DNA of 36,644 nt from Streptomyces triticisoli (GTDB taxonomy: Bacteria > Actinomycetota > Actinomycetes > Streptomycetales > Streptomycetaceae). The stretch's first letter is position 1; each line of letters opens with the position of its first letter. The notes beneath the pieces are model-generated. The model had not been told where the DNA came from. It saw nothing but the letters and a program-made list of their open reading frames with translations, and made no database searches. Location of the stretch: assembly GCF_003270085.1 (NCBI RefSeq), contig NZ_QFDQ01000099.1, forward strand, positions 1 through 36,644. Reading direction: 5' to 3'. The position numbers and the translations under genes were made by a program. Positions 8,525-16,583 of the stretch are shown here, piece by piece.

Positions 8525-8638
8525 GCTTACCTCTTGTCTCGGGGCCAAGGACGGGATCCGGAGGGGTGCCAACAGTTGAAGAAATCAACCACCTCTGGTC
8601 CGGGTTCGCGCCTGCCCAGGTCCTTTTGGCCGAAACCA

Positions 8639-8660
8639 AACTGTGAGCGGGGTCACAGTT
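8639..8660. promoter_or_regulatory. Crp-type palindrome upstream of the betaine transporter
   Basis: AACTGTGA and TCACAGTT are perfect arms around 6 nt. This is the exact TGTGA-N6-TCACA arrangement of Crp/Fnr-family sites and also fits the GTG-N6-GNCAC pattern described for Streptomyces Crp. It lies between the divergent ATPase gene and exonuclease gene and could serve either. A second small repeat, GTTGA/TCAAC, is at 8575-8589. Confidence 0.6.
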
Positions 8661-8704
8661 CGGGCTCCTTCCCGGCCGGAACGCCCGTTTCGCGCGGCGG
8701 GTGG

Positions 8705-8727
8705 CTGTCAGTGCCGTACGGCATGAT
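8705..8727 (+). promoter_or_regulatory. PafBC (RecA-NDp)-type promoter of the exonuclease gene
   Basis: CTGTCAGTG (8705-8713), 8 nt, then CATGAT (8722-8727) has the layout of the mycobacterial PafBC-dependent promoter motif tTGTCRgtg-N8-TAnnnT, with C for T at the first -10 base. The GTG start is 7 nt after the -10, so the transcript should be leaderless. Confidence 0.6.
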
Positions 8728-8734
8728 GCGAGGC

Positions 8735-9655
8735 GTGACCGGACGACTGATGCTCCTCGACACCGCCTCCCTGTATTTCCGCGCCTACTTCGGGGTCCCG
8801 GAGTCGGTCAAGGCCCCGGACGGCACGCCGGTGAACGCCGTGCGCGGGCTGCTCGACTTCATCGACCGCCTGGTCAGGGACCACCGGCCCGGCCACCTGG
8901 TGGCCTGCATGGACGCCGACTGGCGGCCGGCGTGGCGGGTGGAGCTGATCCCCTCCTACAAGGCGCACCGGGTCGCCGAGGAGCACGAGAGCGGTCCGGA
9001 CGAGGAGGAGGTGCCCGACACCCTCTCCCCGCAGGTCCCGGTGATCGAATCCGTCCTGGACGCCGTCGGCATCGCGCGCGTGGGCGTCGCGGGGTACGAG
9101 GCGGACGACGTGATCGGCACGTTCACGGCGCGGACGAAGGGTCCGGTCGACATCGTCACCGGGGACCGCGACCTGTACCAGCTGGTGGACGACGCGCGCG
9201 GGGTGCGGGTGCTGTACCCGGTCAGGGGCGTGGGCACGCTGCAGATCACCGACGAGGCGGTGCTGCGGGAGAAGTATGGGGTCGACGGCAGCGGGTACGC
9301 GGATCTGGCACTGCTGCGCGGCGACCCGAGCGACGGGCTGCCGGGGGTGCCCGGCATCGGGGAGAAGACGGCGGCCAGGCTGCTCGCCGAGTTCGGCGAC
9401 CTGGCCGGGATCATGGCGGCCGTCGACGACCCGAAGTCCGGGCTCACGCCGTCGCAGCGGGGGCGGCTCGATGGGGCGCGGCCGTATCTCGCGGTGGCGC
9501 CGAAGGTCGTGCGCGTGGCCGCCGACGTCCCGCTGCCGGACGTGGACACGACGCTGCCGCGCACCCCGCGCGATCCGGCGGCGGCCGAGGAGCTGGCCGC
9601 CCGCTGGGGACTGGGAGGTTCCCTGCGGCGGCTGCTCGACACGCTGGGGGCGTGA
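8735..9655 (+). CDS. 5'-3' exonuclease (PolA N-terminal/FEN-like)
   Basis: A 306-residue protein of the 5'-3' exonuclease/flap nuclease family. Metal-binding acids are present: Asp9 (LLDTAS), Asp60/Asp62 (MDADW), Glu122-Asp125 (YEADD), Asp144/Asp146 (GDRD) and the GDPSD segment. The helix-hairpin-helix signature follows (GLPGVPGIGEKTAARLL). It should trim 5' flaps or RNA primers in replication and repair as a stand-alone version of the PolA nuclease domain. GTG 8735 is chosen because it lies 7 nt after the -10 box; ATGs at 8723 and 8726 fall inside that box and have no ribosome site. In M. tuberculosis the homologue (Rv2090) lies next to helY; here about 7 kb of other genes separate them. Confidence 0.9.
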   Translation: MTGRLMLLDTASLYFRAYFGVPESVKAPDGTPVNAVRGLLDFIDRLVRDHRPGHLVACMDADWRPAWRVELIPSYKAHRVAEEHESGPDEEEVPDTLSPQVPVIESVLDAVGIARVGVAGYEADDVIGTFTARTKGPVDIVTGDRDLYQLVDDARGVRVLYPVRGVGTLQITDEAVLREKYGVDGSGYADLALLRGDPSDGLPGVPGIGEKTAARLLAEFGDLAGIMAAVDDPKSGLTPSQRGRLDGARPYLAVAPKVVRVAADVPLPDVDTTLPRTPRDPAAAEELAARWGLGGSLRRLLDTLGA

Positions 9656-9666
9656 CGGCCGCCGTG

Positions 9667-9687
9667 TTAACTTAGGTAAACCTAAGT
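9667..9687. promoter_or_regulatory. Iron box (DmdR/IdeR-type operator)
   Basis: TTAACTTAGGTAAACCTAA (9667-9685) matches 15 of 19 positions of the IdeR/DmdR1 consensus TTAGGTTAGGCTAACCTAA, and ACTTAGGT/ACCTAAGT (9670-9687) is a perfect palindrome. It is AT-rich in a GC-rich setting and directly upstream of the siderophore reductase gene, so iron-dependent repression is expected. Confidence 0.8.
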
Positions 9688-9707
9688 AGCGGAACAGGGA
9701 GGCCGTC

Positions 9708-10553
9708 ATGGCAGAACGTCCGGTGCGCAAGCCGCGCAGGGTCCACACCGCGCGGGTCGTCCGCACCGAACGGCTGACCCCGCGCATGCAGCGCGTGGTG
9801 CTCGGTGGTGACGGCCTGGCGGACTTCTCGCCCGACACGTGCACGGACCACTACGTGAAGCTGCTGTTCCCTGCCGACGGGGTCACCTATCCCGAGCCCT
9901 TCGACATGGAGCGGATCCGCGAGGAGTTCCCGCGCGAGCAGTGGCCGGTGACACGGACGTACACCGTGCGCGCCTGGGACCCCGAGCACCGCGAGCTGAC
10001 CCTGGACTTCGTGATCCACGGCGCCGAGGGCCTGGCCGGTCCCTGGGCACTGCTCGCACGACCGGGTGAGACCGTGCGTTTCCTGGGCCCCGGCGGCGCC
10101 TACGCCCCCGACGCGAGCGCCGACTGGCATCTGCTCGCCGGTGACGAGAGCGCCCTGCCGGCGATCGCCCGCTCCCTGGAGACACTGCCCGAGGGCGCCA
10201 CGGCCCACGCCTTCATCGAGGTCGCCGGCCCCGAGGAGGAGCAGAAGATCGACTCCCACGTGGAGGTGGTCTGGCTGCACCGCGGGGAGCGACCCGTCGG
10301 CCAGGCGCTGGTGGAGGCCGTACGAGCCCTGGACTTCCCCGAGGGACGGGTGCACGCGTTCGTGCACGGCGAGGCCGGCTTCGTCAAGGAACTGCGCCGC
10401 CTGCTGCGCGTCGAGCACGCCGTTCCCCGCGAGGACCTGTCCCTCTCCGGCTACTGGCGCCTCGGCCACAACGAGGACGGCTGGCAGTCCTCCAAGCGCG
10501 AGTGGAACGCCCGCGTCGAGGCGGAACAGGAGGGCGCGGCCCCGGCCGCGTGA
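9708..10553 (+). CDS. Siderophore-interacting protein (FAD-dependent ferric-siderophore reductase)
   Basis: A 281-residue ViuB/SIP-family flavoprotein. The N-terminal FAD-binding barrel (about 10-125) has the flavin motif RTYT (83-86). The C-terminal SIP domain (about 130-270) binds NAD(P)H and includes GDESALPAIARSLE and HAFVHGEAGFVKELRRLL. It reduces imported Fe(III)-siderophores in the cytoplasm to release iron. ATG 9708 follows AGGGAGG (9696-9702) at good spacing. The gene is a single unit: an iron box lies just upstream, and a 19-bp perfect hairpin starts 3 nt after the stop. Confidence 0.92.
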   Translation: MAERPVRKPRRVHTARVVRTERLTPRMQRVVLGGDGLADFSPDTCTDHYVKLLFPADGVTYPEPFDMERIREEFPREQWPVTRTYTVRAWDPEHRELTLDFVIHGAEGLAGPWALLARPGETVRFLGPGGAYAPDASADWHLLAGDESALPAIARSLETLPEGATAHAFIEVAGPEEEQKIDSHVEVVWLHRGERPVGQALVEAVRALDFPEGRVHAFVHGEAGFVKELRRLLRVEHAVPREDLSLSGYWRLGHNEDGWQSSKREWNARVEAEQEGAAPAA

Positions 10554-10555
10554 AC

Positions 10556-10598
10556 GCGTCGAAGCGGCGGTACCGGACGGGTACCGCCGCTTCGACGC
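10556..10598 (+). terminator. Hairpin terminator of the siderophore reductase gene
   Basis: A perfect 19-bp stem, 10556-10574 with 10580-10598, has a 5-nt loop and lies directly after the stop codon. There is no T-tract. Confidence 0.8.
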
Positions 10599-10649
10599 TG
10601 CCCGGACCGGCCACCGGCCCAGCGGTTTTCCCGGCCGTGCGGCGCCTCG

Positions 10650-10655
10650 TAGGCT
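10650..10655 (+). promoter_or_regulatory. -10 box of the pseudouridine synthase gene (leaderless)
   Basis: TAGGCT is followed by exactly 7 nt and then the ATG at 10663, the standard leaderless arrangement in Streptomyces. No good -35 is visible. Confidence 0.5.
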
Positions 10656-10662
10656 TCGGGCG

Positions 10663-11616
10663 ATGAGGAACCGCAAGACCCGCACTCCGCCCGCTCCCCT
10701 GCCCCAGCGTCACGGGGTGGACCCGGTGCGGGTGCGGCTGCCCGGCGACGGGGCGTGGGCCACCGTGCGGGAGTACCTGGTGGAGCGGCTGTCGGGCGCG
10801 GGGCCCGGCGTGATCGAGGCGATGCTCGGGGCCGGGCTGATCGTGGGGGCCGACGGACGGCCGGTGGCGCCCGACGCGCCGTACGAGCCGGGGATGTACG
10901 TGTGGTTCCACCGGGAGCTGCCCGACGAGGCGCCGGTGCCGTTCCCGCTGGAGGTGGTCCACCGCGACGAGCACCTCGTCGTCGTGGACAAGCCGCACTT
11001 CCTCGCCACCACCCCGCGCGGCTCGCACGTCGCCGAGACCGCGCTGGCCCGGCTGCGGCGGGAGCTGGACGTCCCGGAGCTCACCGCGGCGCACCGCCTG
11101 GACCGGCTCACCGCCGGGCTCGTGCTGTTCACGGTGCGGCCCGAGGAACGCGGCGCGTACCAGACGCTGTTCCGCGACCGCCGGGTGCGCAAGGAGTACG
11201 AGGCCGTGGCGCCGTACGACCCGACGCTCGCCCTGCCGCTGACCGTGCGCAGCCGGATCGTGAAGGAGCGCGGGGTGCAGGCCGCCCGGGAGGTGGCGGG
11301 CGAGCCGAACGCGGTCACGCGGGTGGAACTGGCCGAGCACCGCGCGGACGGACTCGCCCGCTACCGGCTGGTGCCCGGCACCGGGCAGACGCATCAGCTG
11401 CGGGTGCACATGAGCGCGCTGGGCGTGCCGATCCTCGGCGATCCGCTCTATCCGGTGGTGACCGGCCCCGTACCGGCCGGCGACTTCCGGCGCCCGCTGC
11501 AACTGCTCGCGCGGGCACTGGAGTTCACCGATCCGGTGACGGGTGCCGAGCACCGCTTCACCAGCGGGCGGATGCTCCAGGCCTGGTCGTCCTTCGCGCG
11601 GTGGGCCGGTCAGTAG
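10663..11616 (+). CDS. RluA family pseudouridine synthase
   Basis: A 317-residue RNA pseudouridine synthase. The catalytic motif HRLDRLTAG places Asp147. The RluA-type downstream motifs LVPGTGQTHQLRVHMSALGVPILGDPLY are also present. Residues about 20-75 resemble an S4-like RNA-binding region. The target uridine in rRNA or tRNA cannot be predicted. The long in-frame extension to 10066 is an out-of-frame shadow of the siderophore reductase and is rejected; ATG 10663 is 7 nt after a TAGGCT box. The 3' end overlaps the convergent P450 gene by 7 bp, so there is no terminator between them. Confidence 0.9.
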   Translation: MRNRKTRTPPAPLPQRHGVDPVRVRLPGDGAWATVREYLVERLSGAGPGVIEAMLGAGLIVGADGRPVAPDAPYEPGMYVWFHRELPDEAPVPFPLEVVHRDEHLVVVDKPHFLATTPRGSHVAETALARLRRELDVPELTAAHRLDRLTAGLVLFTVRPEERGAYQTLFRDRRVRKEYEAVAPYDPTLALPLTVRSRIVKERGVQAAREVAGEPNAVTRVELAEHRADGLARYRLVPGTGQTHQLRVHMSALGVPILGDPLYPVVTGPVPAGDFRRPLQLLARALEFTDPVTGAEHRFTSGRMLQAWSSFARWAGQ

Positions 11617-13088
11617 CCGCGCCACCAGCGCAAGAAGCGCTGCCACACCCCCTGTGGGCGGCCCGTCCCACCGGCCGGTACGGCGCTCGGGGCGGCCGGG
11701 GGCTCGGGCGGTGACGGCACCGGCGTCGGCGGTGCGGACACGGTGCCCATCTCCCAGGACGGACGCGCCTGCGGAAACGGACGCGGGGTGTGGCTCGGCT
11801 TGGCCCTCACGTCCTGCGGCGGCCGCGGGCTGAACCGTACCGGCAGCTCCACCAGGTGCTGCGAGGCGAGCGACTCCGCCCAGCGCAGATCCTCCTCGGC
11901 GCAGTCGAGCCGGAGGTCCGGCAGCCGCATCAGCAGCGCCTCGACGCCGACATCGGCGATGGCGCGCCCGATCTCCTGGCCGGGGCATTCGTGGGGGCCG
12001 CCGCTGAAGGCGAGGTGGGAGCGGTTGCCCTGCATGTCGGCCGTCGGGTCGGGCCGCACCCGTGGGTCGACGTTGGCCGGCGCGATGCCGAGCAGCAGCC
12101 CGTCGCCCTGACGGATGCGACGGCCGCCGAGCTCCGTCTCCTGCTTGGCGAAGTAGCCGAGGATGGTGCTGAACGGCGGCTCGTCCCACAGGGACTGCTC
12201 GACCGCCTGAGGCACCGTCATCTGCCCGCCGTTGAGCTGGGCGCGGAAGCCGGGGTCGGTGAGCACCCGGCGGATGGTGTTGGCCAGCAGGTTGGCGGTG
12301 GCCTCGTAGGCGGCGATGAGCACGACCCGCAGGTGCTGGCTGACCTCGTCGTCGCTCAGGCCGGCCGGGTGGTTGATGAGGTGGCTGGTGAAGTCGTCCT
12401 CGGGCCGGCCCCGGCGGCGGACGGTGAGCCGCCGCAGGCAGTCCATGATGTACTCGTTGCTGGCGATCGCGGTCTCGGTGCCCTTGAGCATGTCGCGGGC
12501 GGCCTGCACGATCCGGTCGTTGTACTCCTCGGGCATGCCGAGGACCTGGCACATCACCGCCATGGGCAGGTGTTCGGCGAACTGGTCGACGAGTTCGGCG
12601 TGGCCCGACTCGCAGAACCGGTTGACCAGCCGCTGGGTGGCGCGGCCGATGTGGCGGCGCAGGCCGCGCGGGTCGACGGTCGCCGCGGCGCCGGTGACCG
12701 CACCGCGCAGCCGCTTGTGCTCCTCGCCCTCGGCGTAGGAGCAGACCGGCTGCCAGGCGAAGTGCGGCATGAGCGGGTGGTCGGGCCTGATGGTGCCGTC
12801 CTTCAGCGGGGTCCAGATACGGCTGTCCCGGGTGAACTGCGAGGGGGTGCGCACCATGTGCAGGTTCTCGGTGTGGCCGAGGACCACCCAGATCGGTACG
12901 TCGTCGTGCAGCAGCACGGGCGCCACCGGGCCGTACTCCTCGCGGAGCCGCCGGTACAGCGCTCGCAGGTCGGGGGTCTCGTGGAGCCGGTGCAGCCCCC
13001 CGGGCCCGATGCCGTGCGCGGGGCAGTCGGGGGGCGGGTCGAGGGTGAGGTCGTCCGTGCCGGTCGGGAAGTGGGGTTCAGGCGTCAC
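11610..13088 (-). CDS. rarE: Conservon cytochrome P450 (CvnE/RarE-type), lacking EXXR
   Basis: A 492-residue cytochrome P450, the last gene of the conservon. The heme loop FSGGPHECPG places the thiolate at Cys368. The I-helix reads AAYEAT (259-264), so the usual alcohol Thr is Ala263 with Thr264 next. The K-helix, normally EXXR, reads Glu297-Gln-Ser-Leu300, so the Arg is missing. The CYP157 family of streptomycetes is known for this loss, and this protein looks like a member. A Pro-rich tail (about 435-475) ends in WQRFLRWWRG. GTG 13088 is chosen from family similarity; the ribosome site is weak. The substrate is unknown; the S. coelicolor rar/cvn9 operon affects aerial development, and the symbol rests on gene order. 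Confidence 0.9.
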   Translation of the reverse strand: MTPEPHFPTGTDDLTLDPPPDCPAHGIGPGGLHRLHETPDLRALYRRLREEYGPVAPVLLHDDVPIWVVLGHTENLHMVRTPSQFTRDSRIWTPLKDGTIRPDHPLMPHFAWQPVCSYAEGEEHKRLRGAVTGAAATVDPRGLRRHIGRATQRLVNRFCESGHAELVDQFAEHLPMAVMCQVLGMPEEYNDRIVQAARDMLKGTETAIASNEYIMDCLRRLTVRRRGRPEDDFTSHLINHPAGLSDDEVSQHLRVVLIAAYEATANLLANTIRRVLTDPGFRAQLNGGQMTVPQAVEQSLWDEPPFSTILGYFAKQETELGGRRIRQGDGLLLGIAPANVDPRVRPDPTADMQGNRSHLAFSGGPHECPGQEIGRAIADVGVEALLMRLPDLRLDCAEEDLRWAESLASQHLVELPVRFSPRPPQDVRAKPSHTPRPFPQARPSWEMGTVSAPPTPVPSPPEPPAAPSAVPAGGTGRPQGVWQRFLRWWRGY

Positions 13089-13159
13089 AGCGGTCGCTTT
13101 CGGAACGGAAAGGCGAAACGGGAAGACGGATCGGGAGGGAAGGGGGACAGGGAGCCGGC

Positions 13160-13780
13160 TCAGCGCGGTGAGCCCGTGGTGGCCAGGGAGTGCAGGAAGC
13201 GCATGAGTGTCATCAGCACGTCCCGGCTGGAGGCGCGGCGACGCGCGTCGCACTCGACGATCGGGATCTCCTCGGCCAGATCGAGCGCCGCACGCAGTTC
13301 CCGGATCGGGTAACGGGGGCCGTCCGGGAAGGAGTTGACGGCGACGACGAAGGGCACGCCGCGCTCCTCCAGACGCCCTATGACGTCGAAGCTGACCTCC
13401 AGCCGACGGGTGTCGGCCAGCACGACCGCGCCGAGGGCGCCCTCGAACAGCCCGTTCCACAGGAACCAGAAGCGCTCCTGGCCGGGGGTGCCGAAGAGGT
13501 AGAGCACCAGCTGGTCGGTGATGCTGATGCGGCCGAAGTCCATCGCCACGGTGGTCGCCGTCTTGGACTCGGAGCCGTAGTTGTCGTCGACGCCGATGCC
13601 GGCCTGGGTCATGGTCTCCTCGGTGGTCAGCGGCCTGATCTCGCTGACCGAGCCGACCATGGTGGTCTTGCCGACCCCGAAACCGCCGACGATCACGATC
13701 TTCACCGCGGCCTGGGCCGTGTGCGGCAGATGGTCCCCGGTGCGCGGGCCGGGGAGGGTGTCAGAGCCTTTGAAGTCCAT
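13160..13780 (-). CDS. rarD: Conservon GTP-binding protein (CvnD/RarD-type)
   Basis: A 206-residue small GTPase-like protein (ATP/GTP-binding protein of the conservon). Walker A is GGFGVGKT (residues 32-39) and the switch II-like motif is GTPGQER. VAVNSF stands where the N/TKxD base-recognition motif is expected, so base specificity is not obvious. CvnD proteins bind and hydrolyse GTP and associate at the membrane with CvnA-C in a complex compared with eukaryotic G-protein signalling. Its ATG lies 20 nt inside the end of the DUF742 gene, so the two are translationally coupled. The P450 gene begins 71 nt downstream. Confidence 0.92.
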   Translation of the reverse strand: MDFKGSDTLPGPRTGDHLPHTAQAAVKIVIVGGFGVGKTTMVGSVSEIRPLTTEETMTQAGIGVDDNYGSESKTATTVAMDFGRISITDQLVLYLFGTPGQERFWFLWNGLFEGALGAVVLADTRRLEVSFDVIGRLEERGVPFVVAVNSFPDGPRYPIRELRAALDLAEEIPIVECDARRRASSRDVLMTLMRFLHSLATTGSPR

Positions 13781-14168
13781 GCATCACCGCTTCGAGGAGG
13801 GAGCGGTCGGGGACCGCCTGGCGGACGATCGGCGCGCGGGCCTGCACCAGTTCGGCCGTGAGCAGTTCGGTGATCAGGACCGTCATCGCGCTGAACGGCA
13901 GGTTGAGGTAGGCCGACAGCTCGGCCACGGACAGGGGTGCGGTGCACAGCCGCAGCAGTGCCGCCTGTTCCGGGGTGGCGGACGGCGGTGGGTCGGCGCG
14001 TGCCACGATCAGGGTGACCAGGTCGAGGGCGGCGCGGGCGCCGTCCTCGTCCGCCCCGGCGACCACGTACAGGCGTTCGGGGTTCTTCGCCTCGCCCTGC
14101 TTGCCGGGTTTGGGGGGCGGCGGCGGTTCGTGCCGGGGGTAGCGCCTCTGGCGTCGCGGAGGAGTCAT
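13761..14168 (-). CDS. rarC: DUF742 protein of the conservon (CvnC/RarC-type)
   Basis: A 135-residue DUF742 protein. After a basic, Pro-rich N-terminus (RRQRRYPRHEPPPPPKPG) there is a winged-helix-like domain (about 30-130) with PLSVAELSAYLNLPFSAMTVLITELL. In conservons this protein interacts with the sensor and the roadblock protein. ATG 14168 overlaps the preceding stop by 4 nt (ATGA), and the 3' end overlaps the GTPase start by 20 nt. The order kinase, roadblock, DUF742, GTPase, P450 is that of the rar/cvn9 operon. Confidence 0.92.
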   Translation of the reverse strand: MTPPRRQRRYPRHEPPPPPKPGKQGEAKNPERLYVVAGADEDGARAALDLVTLIVARADPPPSATPEQAALLRLCTAPLSVAELSAYLNLPFSAMTVLITELLTAELVQARAPIVRQAVPDRSLLEAVMHGLQRL

Positions 14169-14572
14169 ACGGCCTGCCCACCCCGCCGGGGCGGACTGGT
14201 CAGATGGGCGCCGATGCGGACCACCAGGTCGCGCATGCGGGCGCTCATCAGACCGGGTTCGGTGCGGATGTCGGCGAGCACCGCGAGGTAGGCGTTGGCA
14301 CCGGCGGACATCAGGTAGAAGTAGCCGCCGCCGATCTCGATGATGACCAGCTTCATCCGGCCGTCGCTGTCGGGGATCTCGACGGCGACGGCGGTGGCCA
14401 GGCTCTGCAGTCCGGCGCAGGCGGCGGCGACCCGGTCGGCGGCGTCGGGCTCGCCGCCGTAGCGGGCGATGCGCAGGCCGTCGGCCGAGAGCACGACGAT
14501 CATCTCGATGCCCGGTACGCCGTCGTGGAGCTCCTTGAGCATCCAGTCGAAGTTGGCTCGCTGCTGGATCAC
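14165..14572 (-). CDS. rarB: Roadblock/LC7 domain protein of the conservon (CvnB/RarB-type)
   Basis: A 135-residue roadblock/LC7 protein covering residues about 7-115 (FDWMLKELHDGVPGIEMIVVLSADG...LVIIEIGGGYFYLMSA). Prokaryotic members of this family (MglB-like) act on partner small GTPases, here presumably the adjacent CvnD. GTG 14572 overlaps the stop of the sensor kinase gene by 4 nt (GTGA), and its own stop overlaps the next ATG by 4 nt, so translation is coupled through the operon. Confidence 0.92.
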   Translation of the reverse strand: MIQQRANFDWMLKELHDGVPGIEMIVVLSADGLRIARYGGEPDAADRVAAACAGLQSLATAVAVEIPDSDGRMKLVIIEIGGGYFYLMSAGANAYLAVLADIRTEPGLMSARMRDLVVRIGAHLTSPPRRGGQAV

Positions 14573-16191
14573 TTGTAGTCCCCCTCGTCGTCGGCCTGAG
14601 CGTCGGCCTCGGCATGGGCCGGCTTCTCGATCAGGTGCAGATAAGCGGTCGGGTCCTGTGTGAACGCGGTCGGGTCCGGTCCGGGGTTGTCCTTCTTCAG
14701 TCCGTCCCAGAAGGCCTCGACCCACAGGCCCGGTTCGGGTTCGTTCTCCTTGGGCGCGGGCTCGGGTGTGTCCCACACGGAGCCGCCGCTCTCCTGTGCG
14801 GCACGCTCGGCGGCGGCCTGTTCGGCGATGCGCTGGCTGAGCGGGGTCCTGACCCGGCTGCGGCGCTGCGGCAGGCCGGTCGCGGTCCACTCGGTGACCT
14901 CGGGGACGTCGTCCTCCATGGACACCGTCGCGGGGATGCGGGGGCTGGTGGGACGGCGCTTCTTGGGGGTGCGCTTGGGTCCCTCCACCGCGTCCTCTCC
15001 GGGCCGGGGGATGGAGGTGGCGCCGATGCCGTGGGCGAGTCCGGGGGCGGGGTCGGTGGTCATCATGCTGCTCGGCACGACGAGGACGGCGCGGACGCCT
15101 CCGTACGCCGAGGCCCGCAGCGAGACCTGCATGTTGTACGCCGAACACAGGCGTCCCACGACCGCGAGGCCCAGGCGCGGGGTGTCGCCGAGCTCCTGCG
15201 GGTCGACGCCGGCCTTGGCCGCCTCGAGCAGCCTCTCGATCCGGGTGCGGGCCTCCTCGCTGAGGCTGACGCCGCCGTCCTCGATCTCGATGGCGACGCC
15301 GGTCTGCACCTCCACGGCGGTGACGTGCACCTTGGTCTGCGGCGGGGAGTAGCGGGTGGCGTTGTCGAGGAGTTCGGCCGCGGCGTGGATGACCGGCTCG
15401 ACGTCGGTGCCCTTGATGTTGACCTTGGCGATGGAGTGCAGCTCGATGCGCCGGTACTCCAGGATCCGGGACATGGCGCCGCGCAGCACGCTGTAGAGGG
15501 TGACGGGGTTCGGCCACTGGCGGCCGGGGCGGCCGCCGCCGATGACGGAGATGGAGTCGGCCAGGCGGCCGATCAGCGCGGTGCCGTGGTCGATGCGCAG
15601 CAGGTCGTCGAAGACCTCGGGGCTGCGGCCGTGGTCCTCCTCCATCTCCCTCAGCTCACTGGCCTGTTGGTGCACGATCGCCTGGACGCGCCGGGCGATG
15701 CTGACCAGGGAGCGCTGGGTGGAGTCACGCATGTTCTCCTCGTCGTCCACGATCTTGAGGATCGTGCGGACGACCTCGCGCTGCGACTCGGGGATCCGGC
15801 GCCATTCGGGGTTGCCGTCGATGATGTCGCGCATCACCTCGCGGGGGGTGTTGTTGCCGCGCAGGTGGTGGATGGCGGCGGGGATGATGTCCGTTCCGAG
15901 GCGGACGATCTCCTGGTCGTGGGCGGCCAGACGCCGCTCCAGATACGCGGTGTGCCGGGTGTGCTCCGCCCGCTGGTCCTGGATGGTGCGGCCGCGGCGC
16001 ACCGCTTCGGCGCCCGTGGCGAGGACCAGGAGGGTGGCGACGGCGCCGCAGCAGGCGACGGCGAAGCGGGCCGGGTCGGCCACCAGGGCGACGGCGGCTC
16101 CGGTGGCCGCCGCCATGACTATGGCCGGCAGCAACAACACGCGCATGTAGGGAAGTTCACGGCCGCCGGGGGGTGATTGAACACTCACCAT
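14569..16191 (-). CDS. rarA: Conservon sensor histidine kinase-like ATPase (CvnA/RarA-type)
   Basis: A 540-residue membrane sensor. Two hydrophobic helices (about 17-38 and 43-62) enclose almost no extracellular loop. A coiled helical region (about 70-210) follows, then a HATPase domain (about 225-375) with N-box ELLDN (273-277), DGG (305-307) and G2 motif LGLAVVG (340-346). His202 (RIDHGTAL) is the best candidate for an H-box residue. No response regulator is adjacent, as is usual for conservons. The acidic, Pro-rich tail (380-540) is likely disordered. ATG 16191 follows AGAGGG at good spacing. It is the first gene of a five-gene operon with overlapping ends. Confidence 0.92.
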   Translation of the reverse strand: MVSVQSPPGGRELPYMRVLLLPAIVMAAATGAAVALVADPARFAVACCGAVATLLVLATGAEAVRRGRTIQDQRAEHTRHTAYLERRLAAHDQEIVRLGTDIIPAAIHHLRGNNTPREVMRDIIDGNPEWRRIPESQREVVRTILKIVDDEENMRDSTQRSLVSIARRVQAIVHQQASELREMEEDHGRSPEVFDDLLRIDHGTALIGRLADSISVIGGGRPGRQWPNPVTLYSVLRGAMSRILEYRRIELHSIAKVNIKGTDVEPVIHAAAELLDNATRYSPPQTKVHVTAVEVQTGVAIEIEDGGVSLSEEARTRIERLLEAAKAGVDPQELGDTPRLGLAVVGRLCSAYNMQVSLRASAYGGVRAVLVVPSSMMTTDPAPGLAHGIGATSIPRPGEDAVEGPKRTPKKRRPTSPRIPATVSMEDDVPEVTEWTATGLPQRRSRVRTPLSQRIAEQAAAERAAQESGGSVWDTPEPAPKENEPEPGLWVEAFWDGLKKDNPGPDPTAFTQDPTAYLHLIEKPAHAEADAQADDEGDYK

Positions 16192-16583
16192 GTAAGCCCT
16201 CTGAGATGAATCGGCTGGGGTTCGGGGCAGCTTCCAGTGGGTATGTCAGGGAACTGTCCGGATATTCGGCAGGTCTGCGGACACTTGGGAACAAGCGCAC
16301 GAATACACCTCAACTCGGTGCGCCGTGGGCGAGCCTAGTCCGACCGGATCATCGCCGTGTCATATCGGGAGACCGCCTGAAACGAGGCGCGGACAGGAGT
16401 ACGCTCGGGTGATTTACACACTCGGACCGTGTTCGAACACAAAGCGTCATGAGGCACAGGTGTACGAAATCAGCTCACCCTGACGGGTGAGGAAACACAT
16501 CAGGGCAGGGGCGGCCCGTCACCGGACCCGGGCCCCTGCCCTGAGATCGACGCGATGCGACGCGAGCGGCGCGGTCGGCGTGG
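16192..16583. other. Intergenic region between the conservon and helY
   Basis: A 392-bp stretch without a convincing gene. It holds the helY terminator (16500-16544), a small hairpin CTCACCC/GGGTGAG (16474-16491), a perfect 12-bp palindrome GTGTTCGAACAC (16429-16440), and a minus-strand TAGGCT hexamer (16337-16332) that could be the -10 of the conservon operon with a leader of roughly 130 nt. No -35 of normal spacing is clear. Confidence 0.5.
16500..16544 (-). terminator. Hairpin terminator of helY
   Basis: TCAGGGCAGGGGC (16500-16512) pairs perfectly with GCCCCTGCCCTGA (16532-16544), about 40 nt after the helY stop on the minus strand. Confidence 0.75.

Noticed and set aside
16429..16440. 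GTGTTCGAACAC as a LexA (SOS) box
   Set aside because: The SOS box has GAAC first, then GTTC; here the half-sites are reversed and touching. It is kept only as an unexplained palindrome.
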